In this document: one piece after another, positions 39,232-47,232 of the stretch
How positions within the stretch are numbered: the stretch's first letter is position 1
Layout of the letters: the number at the start of each line of letters is the position of its first letter
Translations under genes and position numbers: made by a program
The notes under the pieces: generated by a model
Told to the model about the DNA's origin: nothing
The model's database searches: none
The model's input: only the letters and a program-made list of their open reading frames with translations
DNA from: Streptomyces sp.
GTDB lineage: Bacteria; Actinomycetota; Actinomycetes; Streptomycetales; Streptomycetaceae
Direction of reading: 5' to 3'
Length of the DNA: 64,000 bases
NCBI GenBank assembly: GCA_013362785.1
Contig: JABFVM010000208.1
Coordinates: 20,838 to 84,837, forward strand

Positions 39232-39331
39232 TTGCCGACAGCGGTGATTCTCCGGTCGCCGGGCCGCGATCCCAATGATGCGCGTGCAATACTCTCGGCG
39301 CGACGTATGTGAAATACGGGAGCGGGTTGCT

Positions 39332-40057
39332 ATGACTGGACACAGTGCGATTGCCTTGGATGTCGGAGGCGTCATCTACTACGACGAGCCTTTCGAACTG
39401 GCTTGGCTTCAGGGGACCTTCGACCTAGCGGTCACCGGTGATCCGAGTATCACCCTCCGAGATTTCATCGAGGACACCGAGCGTTTCTATCTGGGCGAGA
39501 ACGCGCCCGCGGAGCGGCCGAGCATTCTCGGTTCGCCGGCGGCCGACGAGAGCTGGGTCCGGATTCGACGGGCCTGGCGGGAACTGGCCCAGGAGATTCC
39601 CGGTTCTATTGCGGCGGTGACCGGGCTCGCCCTCGAAATGCCGACGGCCGTGGTCGCCAACCAGCCGCCCGAGTGCGCCGACGTGCTCGCCGACTGGGGG
39701 CTGACCGCCGTTCTGAAGACGGTCGTCCTCGACTGCTTCGAGGGGGTCGCCAAGCCCGATCCACGGCTGCTGGGCCTCGCCCTGACGCGGCTGGGGATCG
39801 CACCCGCCGAGCTGCTGGTGGTCGGCAACCGCGTCGACCACGACGTGGCACCTGCCCTTTCCCTGGGCTGTCCGGCGGTGTTCGTGCTGCAGGAGGACGG
39901 CTACCGCACGCCCTCGGGCGTCCACGCGGACATCGCCCGGGCCTACCGCGCGCTGCGCGCGATCCGAACCGTGCCCCCGGCCGACGACGACGTGCCGCGG
40001 GTCGCCTCCCTTGCCGACCTGGCCGCGTCGCCCCTGGCGCGCGCGGGTGCGCTGTGA
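39332..40057 (+). CDS. HAD-superfamily hydrolase (putative phosphatase)
   Basis: The 241-residue protein has HAD motif I as ALDVGGVIYYDEP, where the usual second Asp of DxD is Gly (D-V-G), motif II in AVVANQPPE, and motifs III/IV in GVAKPDPRLLGLAL and VVGNRVDHDVAPALSLG. Cluster phosphatases can remove phosphate from sugar intermediates. The altered motif I may change activity. ATG 39332 with GGGAG upstream is preferred over the 39275 start. Overlaps the next gene by 4 bp. Confidence 0.8.
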   Translation: MTGHSAIALDVGGVIYYDEPFELAWLQGTFDLAVTGDPSITLRDFIEDTERFYLGENAPAERPSILGSPAADESWVRIRRAWRELAQEIPGSIAAVTGLALEMPTAVVANQPPECADVLADWGLTAVLKTVVLDCFEGVAKPDPRLLGLALTRLGIAPAELLVVGNRVDHDVAPALSLGCPAVFVLQEDGYRTPSGVHADIARAYRALRAIRTVPPADDDVPRVASLADLAASPLARAGAL

Positions 40058-40986
40058 CCACGGCGGACCCGCTGCCCGGGGACCGCACGGCGGTGATCGG
40101 GGCGACGGGCTTCATCGGCTCCCGGCTGATGGCCGGTCTCACCGCCGACGGTGCGCGAGCCCCGGCCGCCTTCAACCGGGCGTTCCCGCCGGTGGCCGGT
40201 GGCCGTGCCGCGCCTGGACTGGCGGAGGCCGACATCGTCTACTTCCTGGCGGCCGGTCTGAGCCCGGTCCTCGCCGAACGACGCCCCGACCTGGTGGAGG
40301 CCGAACGCAGGCTGCTGGTCGAGGTGCTGGAGGCGCTGGCCGCACGCGGACGCCGCCCGGTGTTCGTACTGGCCAGCTCCGGCGGGGCCGTCTACGCGCC
40401 CGAGGTCGAACCGCCGTACCGGGAGACCACCCCGACCCGGCCCGACTCCGTCTACGGGCACGCCAAGCTCCGCCTGGAACGCGAACTGTTCCAGCGCTCG
40501 GACGCCGTCCGTGCCGTGGTGGCGCGGTTGAGCAATGTCTACGGCCCCGACCAGCGCGCCGTACGCGGGTTCGGCGTGCTGCCGCACTGGCTGACGGCGG
40601 CCGCCCGGGGCGAGCCCGTGCGGGTGTTCGGCGATCCGCATGTGGTCCGGGACTATGTCCACGTCGACGACGTCACCCGGTTCCTGCTCGCGCTGCGCGG
40701 CCGGATCGGCGGCGGCCCGCTGCCCGACGTGGTGAACGTCGGCTCGGGTGTGCCCACTTCACTGAGCGGCCTGCTGGACATCGTGTCCGGCGTGACCGGC
40801 GGCTCCGTCGCGGTGCGCTGGGAGCGGGGACGGTCCTTCGACCGGCGGGGCAACTGGCTGGATGTCGCGAGGGCCCGCGCAGAACTCGACTGGCGGGCCG
40901 CCGTCCCCCTGGCCGAGGGGGTCCGGCAGTGCTGGGAGCGCGTGCTCGACGACGCCGGCCGGGCCCCCTCCGCCTCGGCGCGCTAG
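40054..40986 (+). CDS. NAD-dependent nucleotide-sugar epimerase/dehydratase
   Basis: The 310-residue extended SDR has AVIGATGFIGSRLMAGL, VLASSGGAVYAPE, the catalytic SVYGHAKLRLE and RLSNVYGPDQ, with FGDPHVVRDYVHVDDVTRFL. It resembles WbpP/GalE-type epimerases and could be one of the AviQ-type epimerases. GTG 40054 overlaps the HAD stop by 4 bp; the pair may form a short two-gene operon. Confidence 0.82.
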   Translation: MTTADPLPGDRTAVIGATGFIGSRLMAGLTADGARAPAAFNRAFPPVAGGRAAPGLAEADIVYFLAAGLSPVLAERRPDLVEAERRLLVEVLEALAARGRRPVFVLASSGGAVYAPEVEPPYRETTPTRPDSVYGHAKLRLERELFQRSDAVRAVVARLSNVYGPDQRAVRGFGVLPHWLTAAARGEPVRVFGDPHVVRDYVHVDDVTRFLLALRGRIGGGPLPDVVNVGSGVPTSLSGLLDIVSGVTGGSVAVRWERGRSFDRRGNWLDVARARAELDWRAAVPLAEGVRQCWERVLDDAGRAPSASAR

Positions 40987-41023
40987 CGGGCGATCCGGGC
41001 GATCCGTGCGCGCCGGGCATGAC

Positions 41024-41064
41024 TTCGGGCTTCAGCCTCGCAACCACGAGGCGTGAAGCCCGAA
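41024..41064. terminator. Long hairpin between the convergent epimerase and halogenase genes
   Basis: TTCGGGCTTCA (41024-41034) pairs with TGAAGCCCGAA (41054-41064), and CCTCG (41036-41040) pairs with CGAGG (41047-41051) inside it, giving about 16 paired bases with a small bulge. It lies after both stops, so it can serve both transcripts. Confidence 0.85.
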
Positions 41065-41077
41065 ATCGATTCTCCGG

Positions 41078-42535
41078 TCAGGGCCTGGCCCGGCCGATTC
41101 CCAGGGTCGGGCTGGTCACCAGGTAGAGCCCCGTGGCGGGGTCGTAGAGGTCGTGGGCGTCCATCTTGCCGGGAGCCTCGCTGACCGGTGCGCTCGGAGT
41201 CCGGGCCGCCGCCATCAGGCGGGCGTTCTCGGCCGCGGCGAGCAACTGACGGACGGAGTTGTCCTCCGGCAGGGCACCGGCGTCGGCGTGCGCCTGGTGG
41301 GCGCGGTCCTCGTGTGTTCCGGTGACGGCGTCATGGATGTCGGCGATCCCCGCGACCAGCTCGGCGAACGCCACCGCGCCGTCGACCTGCTTGTACTCGG
41401 TCGTGGCGCGCTCCGGGGTCATCGCGTCGGCGAGGCCGAAGTAGGCGGCCTTGCCGGCCTGTTGCTGGTAGACACCGGACACCAGGGTGAACAGCCGCTG
41501 GTAGGCGTTGCGGTAGAGCGACTCGTAGAACGCCCCGGCCTCGTCCTCCGTGACGTCCTCGTTCACCGTGGCGAGCACGGACGTCGCGGCCAGCATCCCG
41601 CTGTAGAGCGCCAGGTGGACGCCGGTGGACAGCAGCGGGTCGAGGAAGCAGGCGGCGTCGCCGGCGAGGTAGTAGCCGGGGCCGTGGAAGCTGTCGGCGA
41701 CGTAGGAGAAGTCCTGCTCCACCCGCACGCCCGGCTGGTAGACGCCGTTCGCCATGAGATCGCGCACCGTCGGGGATTCCTCGACCAGCGCGGCCAGCAT
41801 CGCCTCCAGGTCGTCGTGTTCCCGGCGGCGCTCCAGGAACCGGTCCTGGTGGCAGACGAAACCGACGCTGTACCGGTCTCCGCGCAGCGGGATCACCCAG
41901 TACCAGCCGTCCTTGGAGCTGACGACGTTGATGCCCCCGGTGGGCGAGCTGGGCAGCAGGGAGCCGCCCTCCCAGTAGCCCCAGATCGCGACATTGCGGA
42001 AGATCTCGTGCGGCTGGCGGTTCTTCAGGTGCTTGGAGACGACGCCGGCCCGCCCTGAGGCGTCGATGACGTAGTCGAACTCCTCACTGACCAGTTCACC
42101 GGTGTCGGGATCCAGCCACTCGGCGCCCTTCGCGCGGTCGCCGTCGAACAGCACGCGCTTGACGGTGACGCCCTGGGTGACGTCGGCGCCCTGCTTGACG
42201 GCGTTGTTCAGGAGCACATGGTCGAAGTCGTCGCGGTCGACCTGCCAGGAGCGGACGTCCGGCCCGAAGATCTTCGGCCAGTCGATCGCCCAGTCCTCGT
42301 TGCCCCAGCGCAGCAGCACGCCGTTCTTGACCGTGTAACCGCGGGAGTCGACCTCCTCCAGCGCGCCGACCAGGTCGATGATGGTGCGGCACGAGGAGGC
42401 GATCGACTCACCGATGTGGTAGCGCGGGAACGTCTCCCGTTCCAGTAGCTTGACGGACATGCCGGCCTTGCTGAGCAAGGAGGCTGCCGTGGACCCGGCC
42501 GGCCCACCGCCGATCACGAGCACTTTTTTGGACAT
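41078..42535 (-). CDS. aviH: FAD-dependent halogenase for the orsellinate unit
   Basis: AviH chlorinates the aromatic ring to give dichloroisoeverninic acid. The 485-residue flavoprotein has the FAD loop VLVIGGGPAGSTAASLLSKAG near residue 5, the halogenase W-x-W-x-I-P motif (W211 to P216, in DGWYWVIPLRGDR), and YLAGDAACFLDPLLSTGVHLA. This is the phenol/pyrrole type that acts with a flavin reductase. ATG 42535 is chosen because GGGGAG is four bases upstream; ATG 42565 would add ten residues. Confidence 0.94.
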   Translation of the reverse strand: MSKKVLVIGGGPAGSTAASLLSKAGMSVKLLERETFPRYHIGESIASSCRTIIDLVGALEEVDSRGYTVKNGVLLRWGNEDWAIDWPKIFGPDVRSWQVDRDDFDHVLLNNAVKQGADVTQGVTVKRVLFDGDRAKGAEWLDPDTGELVSEEFDYVIDASGRAGVVSKHLKNRQPHEIFRNVAIWGYWEGGSLLPSSPTGGINVVSSKDGWYWVIPLRGDRYSVGFVCHQDRFLERRREHDDLEAMLAALVEESPTVRDLMANGVYQPGVRVEQDFSYVADSFHGPGYYLAGDAACFLDPLLSTGVHLALYSGMLAATSVLATVNEDVTEDEAGAFYESLYRNAYQRLFTLVSGVYQQQAGKAAYFGLADAMTPERATTEYKQVDGAVAFAELVAGIADIHDAVTGTHEDRAHQAHADAGALPEDNSVRQLLAAAENARLMAAARTPSAPVSEAPGKMDAHDLYDPATGLYLVTSPTLGIGRARP

Positions 42536-42631
42536 CGAGCTCCCCACTGGCAATTCAGGATTCACGTGCAGGATTCACGTGCAGGATTCATGGCGACTAA
42601 TCCGCCGTGAGTAATTGCGAAATACTTCTCC

Positions 42632-42664
42632 GAGTCTAGTCGCGACGCTCTAGTGGAATCTCTA
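42632..42664. promoter_or_regulatory. ACTAGACTC (minus strand) and TAGTGGAATCTCTA (plus) between aviH and an oxygenase gene
   Basis: GAGTCTAGT at 42632-42640 reads ACTAGACTC towards aviH, the same string found at 39223-39231 on the plus strand. TAGTGGAATCTCTA at 42651-42664 is a weaker relative of the palindrome TAGTGAATTCACTA. The 208-bp gap should hold divergent promoters. Confidence 0.45.
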
Positions 42665-42743
42665 GTTCTTCTTCGCGTACGGCTATGTAGCATCCGCTTC
42701 GGGATTAGTGCCGAGCTCGGCGATCGTCCTGCAAAGGAGCGTG

Positions 42744-43595
42744 ATGGGAACCCGCGTACTGACCGACGCGCAGCTTGAGAGCTTCGTCTCCGACGGCTTC
42801 ATCCACCTGCCGGGTGCGTTCCCCGGGGAGCTCGCCGAGGAGGCGCGCGCCCTGCTGTGGCGGCAACTGGCCATGGACCCCGACGACCCGGCCACCTGGA
42901 CGCGGGAAGTGGTCCGGCTGGGGGTGCGTGACGACGACGTGTTCATACGCGCCGCCAACACCCCGGTGCTGCACGCCGCATACGACCAGCTCGCCGGAGA
43001 GGGCCGCTGGCAGCCGCTGACCCAGGTCGGCACGTTCCCGGTGCGGTTCCCCGTGTCGAAGCGGCCGGAGGAGACCGAGGACTACGGCTGGCACATCGAC
43101 GCCAGCTTCCTCGCCGAGGACGCGGACGCCGACCGCGACTGGAGCGGCGAGCTGGATGTGATTCCGCCGGACTACGACAAGATCTTCCGGTACAACGTGT
43201 GGTCCCGCGGCCGGGCGCTGCTGCTCCTGTTCCTGTTCTCCGACACCGGCGAAGAGGACGCGCCCACCCTGATCCGGGCCGGCTCCCACCTGGACGTGCC
43301 ACCGCTGCTTGAGCCGTACGGCGCGGAGGGCACCTACCTGGAGGCCGGGGAGGTGGGACGGTCCCGGCCGCTGAAGTCGGCGACGGGCAAGGCCGGTGAC
43401 GCCTATCTGTGCCACCCCTTCCTGGTGCACACGCCGGTGGCCAACACCGGCACCAGCCCGCGGTTCATGGCCCAACCGAACCTGCTGCCCGTGGGGCAGC
43501 TCGAACTCGACCGGCCCGACGGGCGCTACACCCCGGTCGAACAAGCCGTACTCCGGGGCCTGGGCAAGGACACCCCGCGACGAGAGGGCCGGTGA
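42744..43595 (+). CDS. Fe(II)/2-oxoglutarate oxygenase, PhyH/AviO type (copy 4 of 4)
   Basis: The 283-residue protein has H117-x-D119 (YGWHIDASF) and H229 (FLVHTPVANTG), then a short SPRFMAQP Arg block. Its core differs from the other three: the insertion between the first metal site and the next strand is longer (about 40 residues of acidic sequence). AAAGGAG precedes ATG 42744. Sits between the halogenase and an O-methyltransferase, so it might act on the aromatic unit or on a terminal ring; undecided. Confidence 0.85.
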   Translation: MGTRVLTDAQLESFVSDGFIHLPGAFPGELAEEARALLWRQLAMDPDDPATWTREVVRLGVRDDDVFIRAANTPVLHAAYDQLAGEGRWQPLTQVGTFPVRFPVSKRPEETEDYGWHIDASFLAEDADADRDWSGELDVIPPDYDKIFRYNVWSRGRALLLLFLFSDTGEEDAPTLIRAGSHLDVPPLLEPYGAEGTYLEAGEVGRSRPLKSATGKAGDAYLCHPFLVHTPVANTGTSPRFMAQPNLLPVGQLELDRPDGRYTPVEQAVLRGLGKDTPRREGR

Positions 43596-43597
43596 CG

Positions 43598-44650
43598 ATG
43601 GACGAGCAGCCGACTGCGGCGCCCCCCTGGACCGAGCTGATCCGGCTGGTGTTCGGCGGCATGGCCACCCAGGTCATCGGCCTGGCGGTACGACTCCGGC
43701 TGCCCGACGCGATCGGGGACGGCGAACGGACCGCCGACGGGCTGGCCAAGGAATTCGACAGCGAACCCGCCGCCATGAACCGGCTGTTGCGCGGCCTGGC
43801 CGCACTCGGCGTGCTGCACGAGTCAGAGCCGGGCGTGTTCGCGCTGACGCCGGTCGGGCAGCTGCTGCGCGCCGACCGCGCACCGTCCTTCCACGCACTG
43901 AGCCGGATGCTCACCGACCCCGCGGTCGCCACGGCCTGGCAGCACCTGGACCACAGCGTCCGCACCGGCGACCCGGCCTTCGACCGGGTGTTCGGCCGTG
44001 ACTTCTTCGCGTACCTGGCGGACGACCCCGACCTGTCGTGGCTCTACAACGCGGCGATGAGCCAGGGGACCCGCGGGATCGCCGACCTGGTCGCGGTCCG
44101 CCAGGACTTCTCCGGCGCCCGCACCGTGACGGACGTCGGAGGCGGGGACGGGACGCTGCTGGCCGCGGTGCTGCGCGCGCACCCGTCGCTGCGCGGCGTG
44201 CTGTACGACACGGCGGCCGGGGTCGCGCAGGCCGCGGAGGTGCTGGCGGCGGCGGGCGTCGCGGACCGCTGCGAGGTGCAGGTCGGCGACTTCTTCGCCG
44301 CCGTACCCGAGGGCGCCGACGTCTATCTGCTCAAGAGCGTCGTCCACGGCTGGGAGGACGAGCGGGCCGCGACGATCCTGGCGCACTGCCGCCGGGGACT
44401 GCCGGCGCACGGCCGGATCGTCATGGTCGAACACCTGCTGCCCGACACGGTGCCCGCGGACGCCGTGCCGACGACGTATCTCAACGACCTCAACCTCCTC
44501 GTCAACGGCAACGGCCTTGAGCGCACGCGCGGCGACTTCGAGCGGCTCTGCGCGGCGGCGGGCCTGACGGTCGGAGCGGTCACACCGCTGGACGGAACAG
44601 ACCTGTGGCTGATCGAGGCCGTACCCGCTCCGGCGGACCCGCGCGGCTGA
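43598..44650 (+). CDS. Small-molecule O-methyltransferase (AviG4-like)
   Basis: The 350-residue protein has the plant-type/TcmN fold: N-terminal dimerisation region (LVFGGMATQVIGLAVRLRLPDAI), motif I VTDVGGGDGTLLAAVL, VYLLKSVVHGWEDERA with the catalytic His, and IVMVEHLLPDT. Enzymes of this family methylate aromatic hydroxyls. AviG4 is the orsellinate O-methyltransferase of avilamycin, and family plus nearness to aviH make this gene the best candidate. GTG 43592 is an alternative start overlapping the oxygenase stop. Confidence 0.87.
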   Translation: MDEQPTAAPPWTELIRLVFGGMATQVIGLAVRLRLPDAIGDGERTADGLAKEFDSEPAAMNRLLRGLAALGVLHESEPGVFALTPVGQLLRADRAPSFHALSRMLTDPAVATAWQHLDHSVRTGDPAFDRVFGRDFFAYLADDPDLSWLYNAAMSQGTRGIADLVAVRQDFSGARTVTDVGGGDGTLLAAVLRAHPSLRGVLYDTAAGVAQAAEVLAAAGVADRCEVQVGDFFAAVPEGADVYLLKSVVHGWEDERAATILAHCRRGLPAHGRIVMVEHLLPDTVPADAVPTTYLNDLNLLVNGNGLERTRGDFERLCAAAGLTVGAVTPLDGTDLWLIEAVPAPADPRG

Positions 44651-44687
44651 GCCGACTTTCCGTGAATTCCCGTCCGCTCGGCGGTGC

Positions 44688-44706
44688 TAGTGAATTCACT
44701 ACACTC
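44688..44706. promoter_or_regulatory. Perfect 14-bp palindrome TAGTGAATTCACTA upstream of the GDP-mannose dehydratase gene
   Basis: The palindrome at 44688-44701 is exact and is followed by CACTC. Half-sites GTGAATTCC (44662-44670) and TAGTGATTT (44717-44725) flank it. It lies about 93 bp before the likely start codon of the next gene. It closely matches the site at 39213-39226, so a shared regulator, perhaps one of the LuxR-type proteins, is possible. Confidence 0.5.
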
Positions 44707-44793
44707 CTCGCCGGAATAGTGATTTGCCTGTGCACTTCCCGTACCGTTTCCGGTGACTGGTGATACGTATTTCCTCACGGCTGGGAGACGATT

Positions 44794-45834
44794 CTGTCTA
44801 GGCGAGCGCTCATAACGGGAATCACTGGCCAGGATGGCACTTACCTCGCCCGTCACCTTATGGAATCCGGATACGAGGTATTCGGAATGGTGCGCGGGCA
44901 GGGTAGGCCGTATACCCGCGACGGTCGTCCGCTGCACCCGGACATTCGAGTGGTGAGCGGCGACCTGCTGGACCAGACGAGCCTGATCGCTGCTGTCGAG
45001 CAGTCCAGCCCCACCGAGGTCTACAACCTCGGCGCCCTGTCGTTCGTCCCGGTCTCCTGGAAGCAGCCCACCGTGGCCGCGGAGGTGACCGGCAAGGGTG
45101 TGCTGCGGATGCTGGAGGCCATCCGCAGCACGGCAGGGCTCAGCAGCTCCCGGACCACCACCAGCGGCGTCCCGCGCTTCTACCAGGCATCCACCTCGGA
45201 GATGTTCGGAAAGGTACGGGAGACCCCGCAGAGCGAGGCGACGCCCTTCCACCCCCGCAGCCCTTACGGGGTGGCCAAGACCTTCGGGCACTACATGGTG
45301 CAGAACTACCGCGAGTCCTACGGGATGTTCGCGGTCAGCGGCATCCTGTTCAACCACGAGTCGCCGATCCGGGGCCCCGAGTTCGTCACGCGGAAAGTGT
45401 CGCTCGCGGCGGCCGCCGTGAAACTCGGGCTGATGGACAAGCTCCGGCTGGGCAACCTCGACGCGGAACGCGACTGGGGCTTCGCAGGGGACTACGTGCG
45501 CGGCATGGCGATGATGCTCGCCCAGGACGAGCCGGAGGACCTCGTCCTGGGCACCGGGATCACCCACCGGGTGCGCGATCTGGTGGAGTTCGCCTTCGCG
45601 CACGTCGGGCTGGACTGGCGCGACCACGTGGAGGTGGACCCCCGGCTGCTGCGCCCGGCGGAGGTGGAACTGCTCTGCGCCGACCTGAGCCGTGCCCGGC
45701 AGAAGCTCGGCTGGAAGCCCGAGGTCTCGTTCGAGGAACTGGTCGCCATGATGGTCGACAGCGACCTGCGGCTGCTCACCGACAGCGAGAACGCCGCCGG
45801 CGAGGCCGTTCTCGAACAGGCCGGTCTGTGGTAA
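44794..45834 (+). CDS. GDP-mannose 4,6-dehydratase with a non-canonical start codon
   Basis: The enzyme makes GDP-4-keto-6-deoxymannose. Visible blocks are ALITGITGQDGTYLARHLMESGYEV, VYNLGALSFVPVSW, QASTSEMFGKVRETPQ, SPYGVAKTFGHYMVQNYRE, LFNHESPIRGPEFVTRKV and GNLDAERDWGFAGDYV. The NADP-binding loop lies before the first ATG in frame (44860), so translation must start upstream. The frame opens after TGA 44761 and has no ATG, GTG or TTG before the loop; CTG 44794, six bases after GGGAG, is the best start, with ATT 44791 second. Starting at CTG the product has 346 residues. Confidence 0.88.
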   Translation: MSRRALITGITGQDGTYLARHLMESGYEVFGMVRGQGRPYTRDGRPLHPDIRVVSGDLLDQTSLIAAVEQSSPTEVYNLGALSFVPVSWKQPTVAAEVTGKGVLRMLEAIRSTAGLSSSRTTTSGVPRFYQASTSEMFGKVRETPQSEATPFHPRSPYGVAKTFGHYMVQNYRESYGMFAVSGILFNHESPIRGPEFVTRKVSLAAAAVKLGLMDKLRLGNLDAERDWGFAGDYVRGMAMMLAQDEPEDLVLGTGITHRVRDLVEFAFAHVGLDWRDHVEVDPRLLRPAEVELLCADLSRARQKLGWKPEVSFEELVAMMVDSDLRLLTDSENAAGEAVLEQAGLW

Positions 45835-47228
45835 GCCTCCCGGCGGACCAGGCCGGCGGCCTCGTACGAACCCTCCCGTCACCGTCGCACCTGCCGGACG
45901 TCGCCGGTGCGGAGTTCATCGACTGGTTCGCCCGGTGCTCCGCCGCCGCGCAGTGCCGGGTGACGCGCGCGCCGCTGACCGAGCTGCGGCAGTGGCGGTT
46001 CGACCCCGGCACCGGAAACCTCGCCCACGAGTCCGGAGCCTTCTTCGCCGTCGAGGGCCTACGGGTGCGCACCGGTTACGGACCGGTCCGCGAGTGGAGC
46101 CAGCCCATCATCAACCAGCCGGAGATCGGCATCCTCGGCATGCTGGTCAAGGAGATCGACGGCGTTCCGTACTGCCTGGTGCAGGCCAAGATCGAGCCGG
46201 GGAACCACAACCGCATCCAGCTGTCGCCGACCGTCCAGGCCACGCGCAGCAACTACACGCGCATCCACCAGGGCCGGAGCACCCGTTATCTGGAGTTCTT
46301 CACCCGGCCCGGCGCGGGCCGGACCCTGGTGGACGTCCTGCAGTCCGAGCAGGGCGCGTGGTTCCTGCGCAAACGCAACCGCAACATGGTCGTCCAGGTG
46401 GCCGAGGACGTGCCCGCCGCCGAGGGGTACCACTGGCTGCGACTGACCGAACTGCGGCGGCTGCTGCGGATCGACGGCCTGGTCAACATGGACACCCGGA
46501 CCGTGCTGGCCTGCCTCCCGCCGGACGCGTTCCCCGCCTCCCGGCCGGTGCCGGTCGGTGACCTCGCGTCGGCACTCGTCCTGTCGTCGACGGGCCAGGG
46601 CCCCTCCCTGAACGACACCGGGGCCGTGCTGCGCTGGTTCACCGGGGCCAAGAGCCGGCACGAACTGACGGCGCACCGCACGCCCCTGAGCGCCCTGCCC
46701 GGGTGGCACAGCACCCCGGAGCAGATCACCCACGAGGACGGGCGGCACTTCAGCATCATCGGAGTGACCGCCCAGGTCGGCAACCGCGAGGTGGCCGAAT
46801 GGGACCAGCCCCTGCTGTCCCCGAAGGGGCGCGGCATCGTCGCATTCGTGATCAAGGTCATCGAAGGGGTCGCCCACCTGCTCGTCCACGCCCGCTTCCA
46901 GCCCGGCCTGATGGACGGCATGGAGATGGGCCCGACCGTGCAGTGCGTCCCGGACAACTATCCGCAAGGACCGCCGCGGTTCCTCGACTACGTCCTGACC
47001 GCTCCCCGGGAGCGCCTTCTCTACAGTGCCGTCCTGGCCGAGGAGGGCGGGCGCTTCTACCACTCGCAGAACAGCTATCTCCTGGTCGAAGCCGACGACG
47101 ACTTCCCCGTGGCCGTCCCCGAGGACTATTGCTGGCTGACCGCCCACCAGCTCACCCGGCTCCTGCGGCACGGCTACTACGTCAACGTCGAGGCCCGGAG
47201 TCTGCTCGCCTGCCTGCAGAGTTGGTGA
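45828..47228 (+). CDS. aviS: NDP-hexose 2,3-dehydratase
   Basis: AviS removes the 2-hydroxyl of dTDP-4-keto-6-deoxyglucose, first step to olivose. The 466-residue protein has two homologous halves as in TylCVI/OleV: FFAVEGLRVRTGYGPVREWSQPII...VQAKIEPGNHNRIQLSPTVQATRSNY, and HFSIIGVTAQVGNREVAEWDQPLL...HARFQPGLMDGMEMGPTVQCVPDNY. GTG 45828 overlaps the end of the preceding gene. Together with aviT it forms the 2-deoxysugar module. Confidence 0.94.
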   Translation: MVSLPADQAGGLVRTLPSPSHLPDVAGAEFIDWFARCSAAAQCRVTRAPLTELRQWRFDPGTGNLAHESGAFFAVEGLRVRTGYGPVREWSQPIINQPEIGILGMLVKEIDGVPYCLVQAKIEPGNHNRIQLSPTVQATRSNYTRIHQGRSTRYLEFFTRPGAGRTLVDVLQSEQGAWFLRKRNRNMVVQVAEDVPAAEGYHWLRLTELRRLLRIDGLVNMDTRTVLACLPPDAFPASRPVPVGDLASALVLSSTGQGPSLNDTGAVLRWFTGAKSRHELTAHRTPLSALPGWHSTPEQITHEDGRHFSIIGVTAQVGNREVAEWDQPLLSPKGRGIVAFVIKVIEGVAHLLVHARFQPGLMDGMEMGPTVQCVPDNYPQGPPRFLDYVLTAPRERLLYSAVLAEEGGRFYHSQNSYLLVEADDDFPVAVPEDYCWLTAHQLTRLLRHGYYVNVEARSLLACLQSW

Positions 47229-47232
47229 CCCC

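Noticed and set aside
41153..42058. Plus-strand open frame opposite the halogenase
   Set aside because: It is antisense to aviH, with its clear FAD and WxWxIP motifs, and shows no domain of its own.
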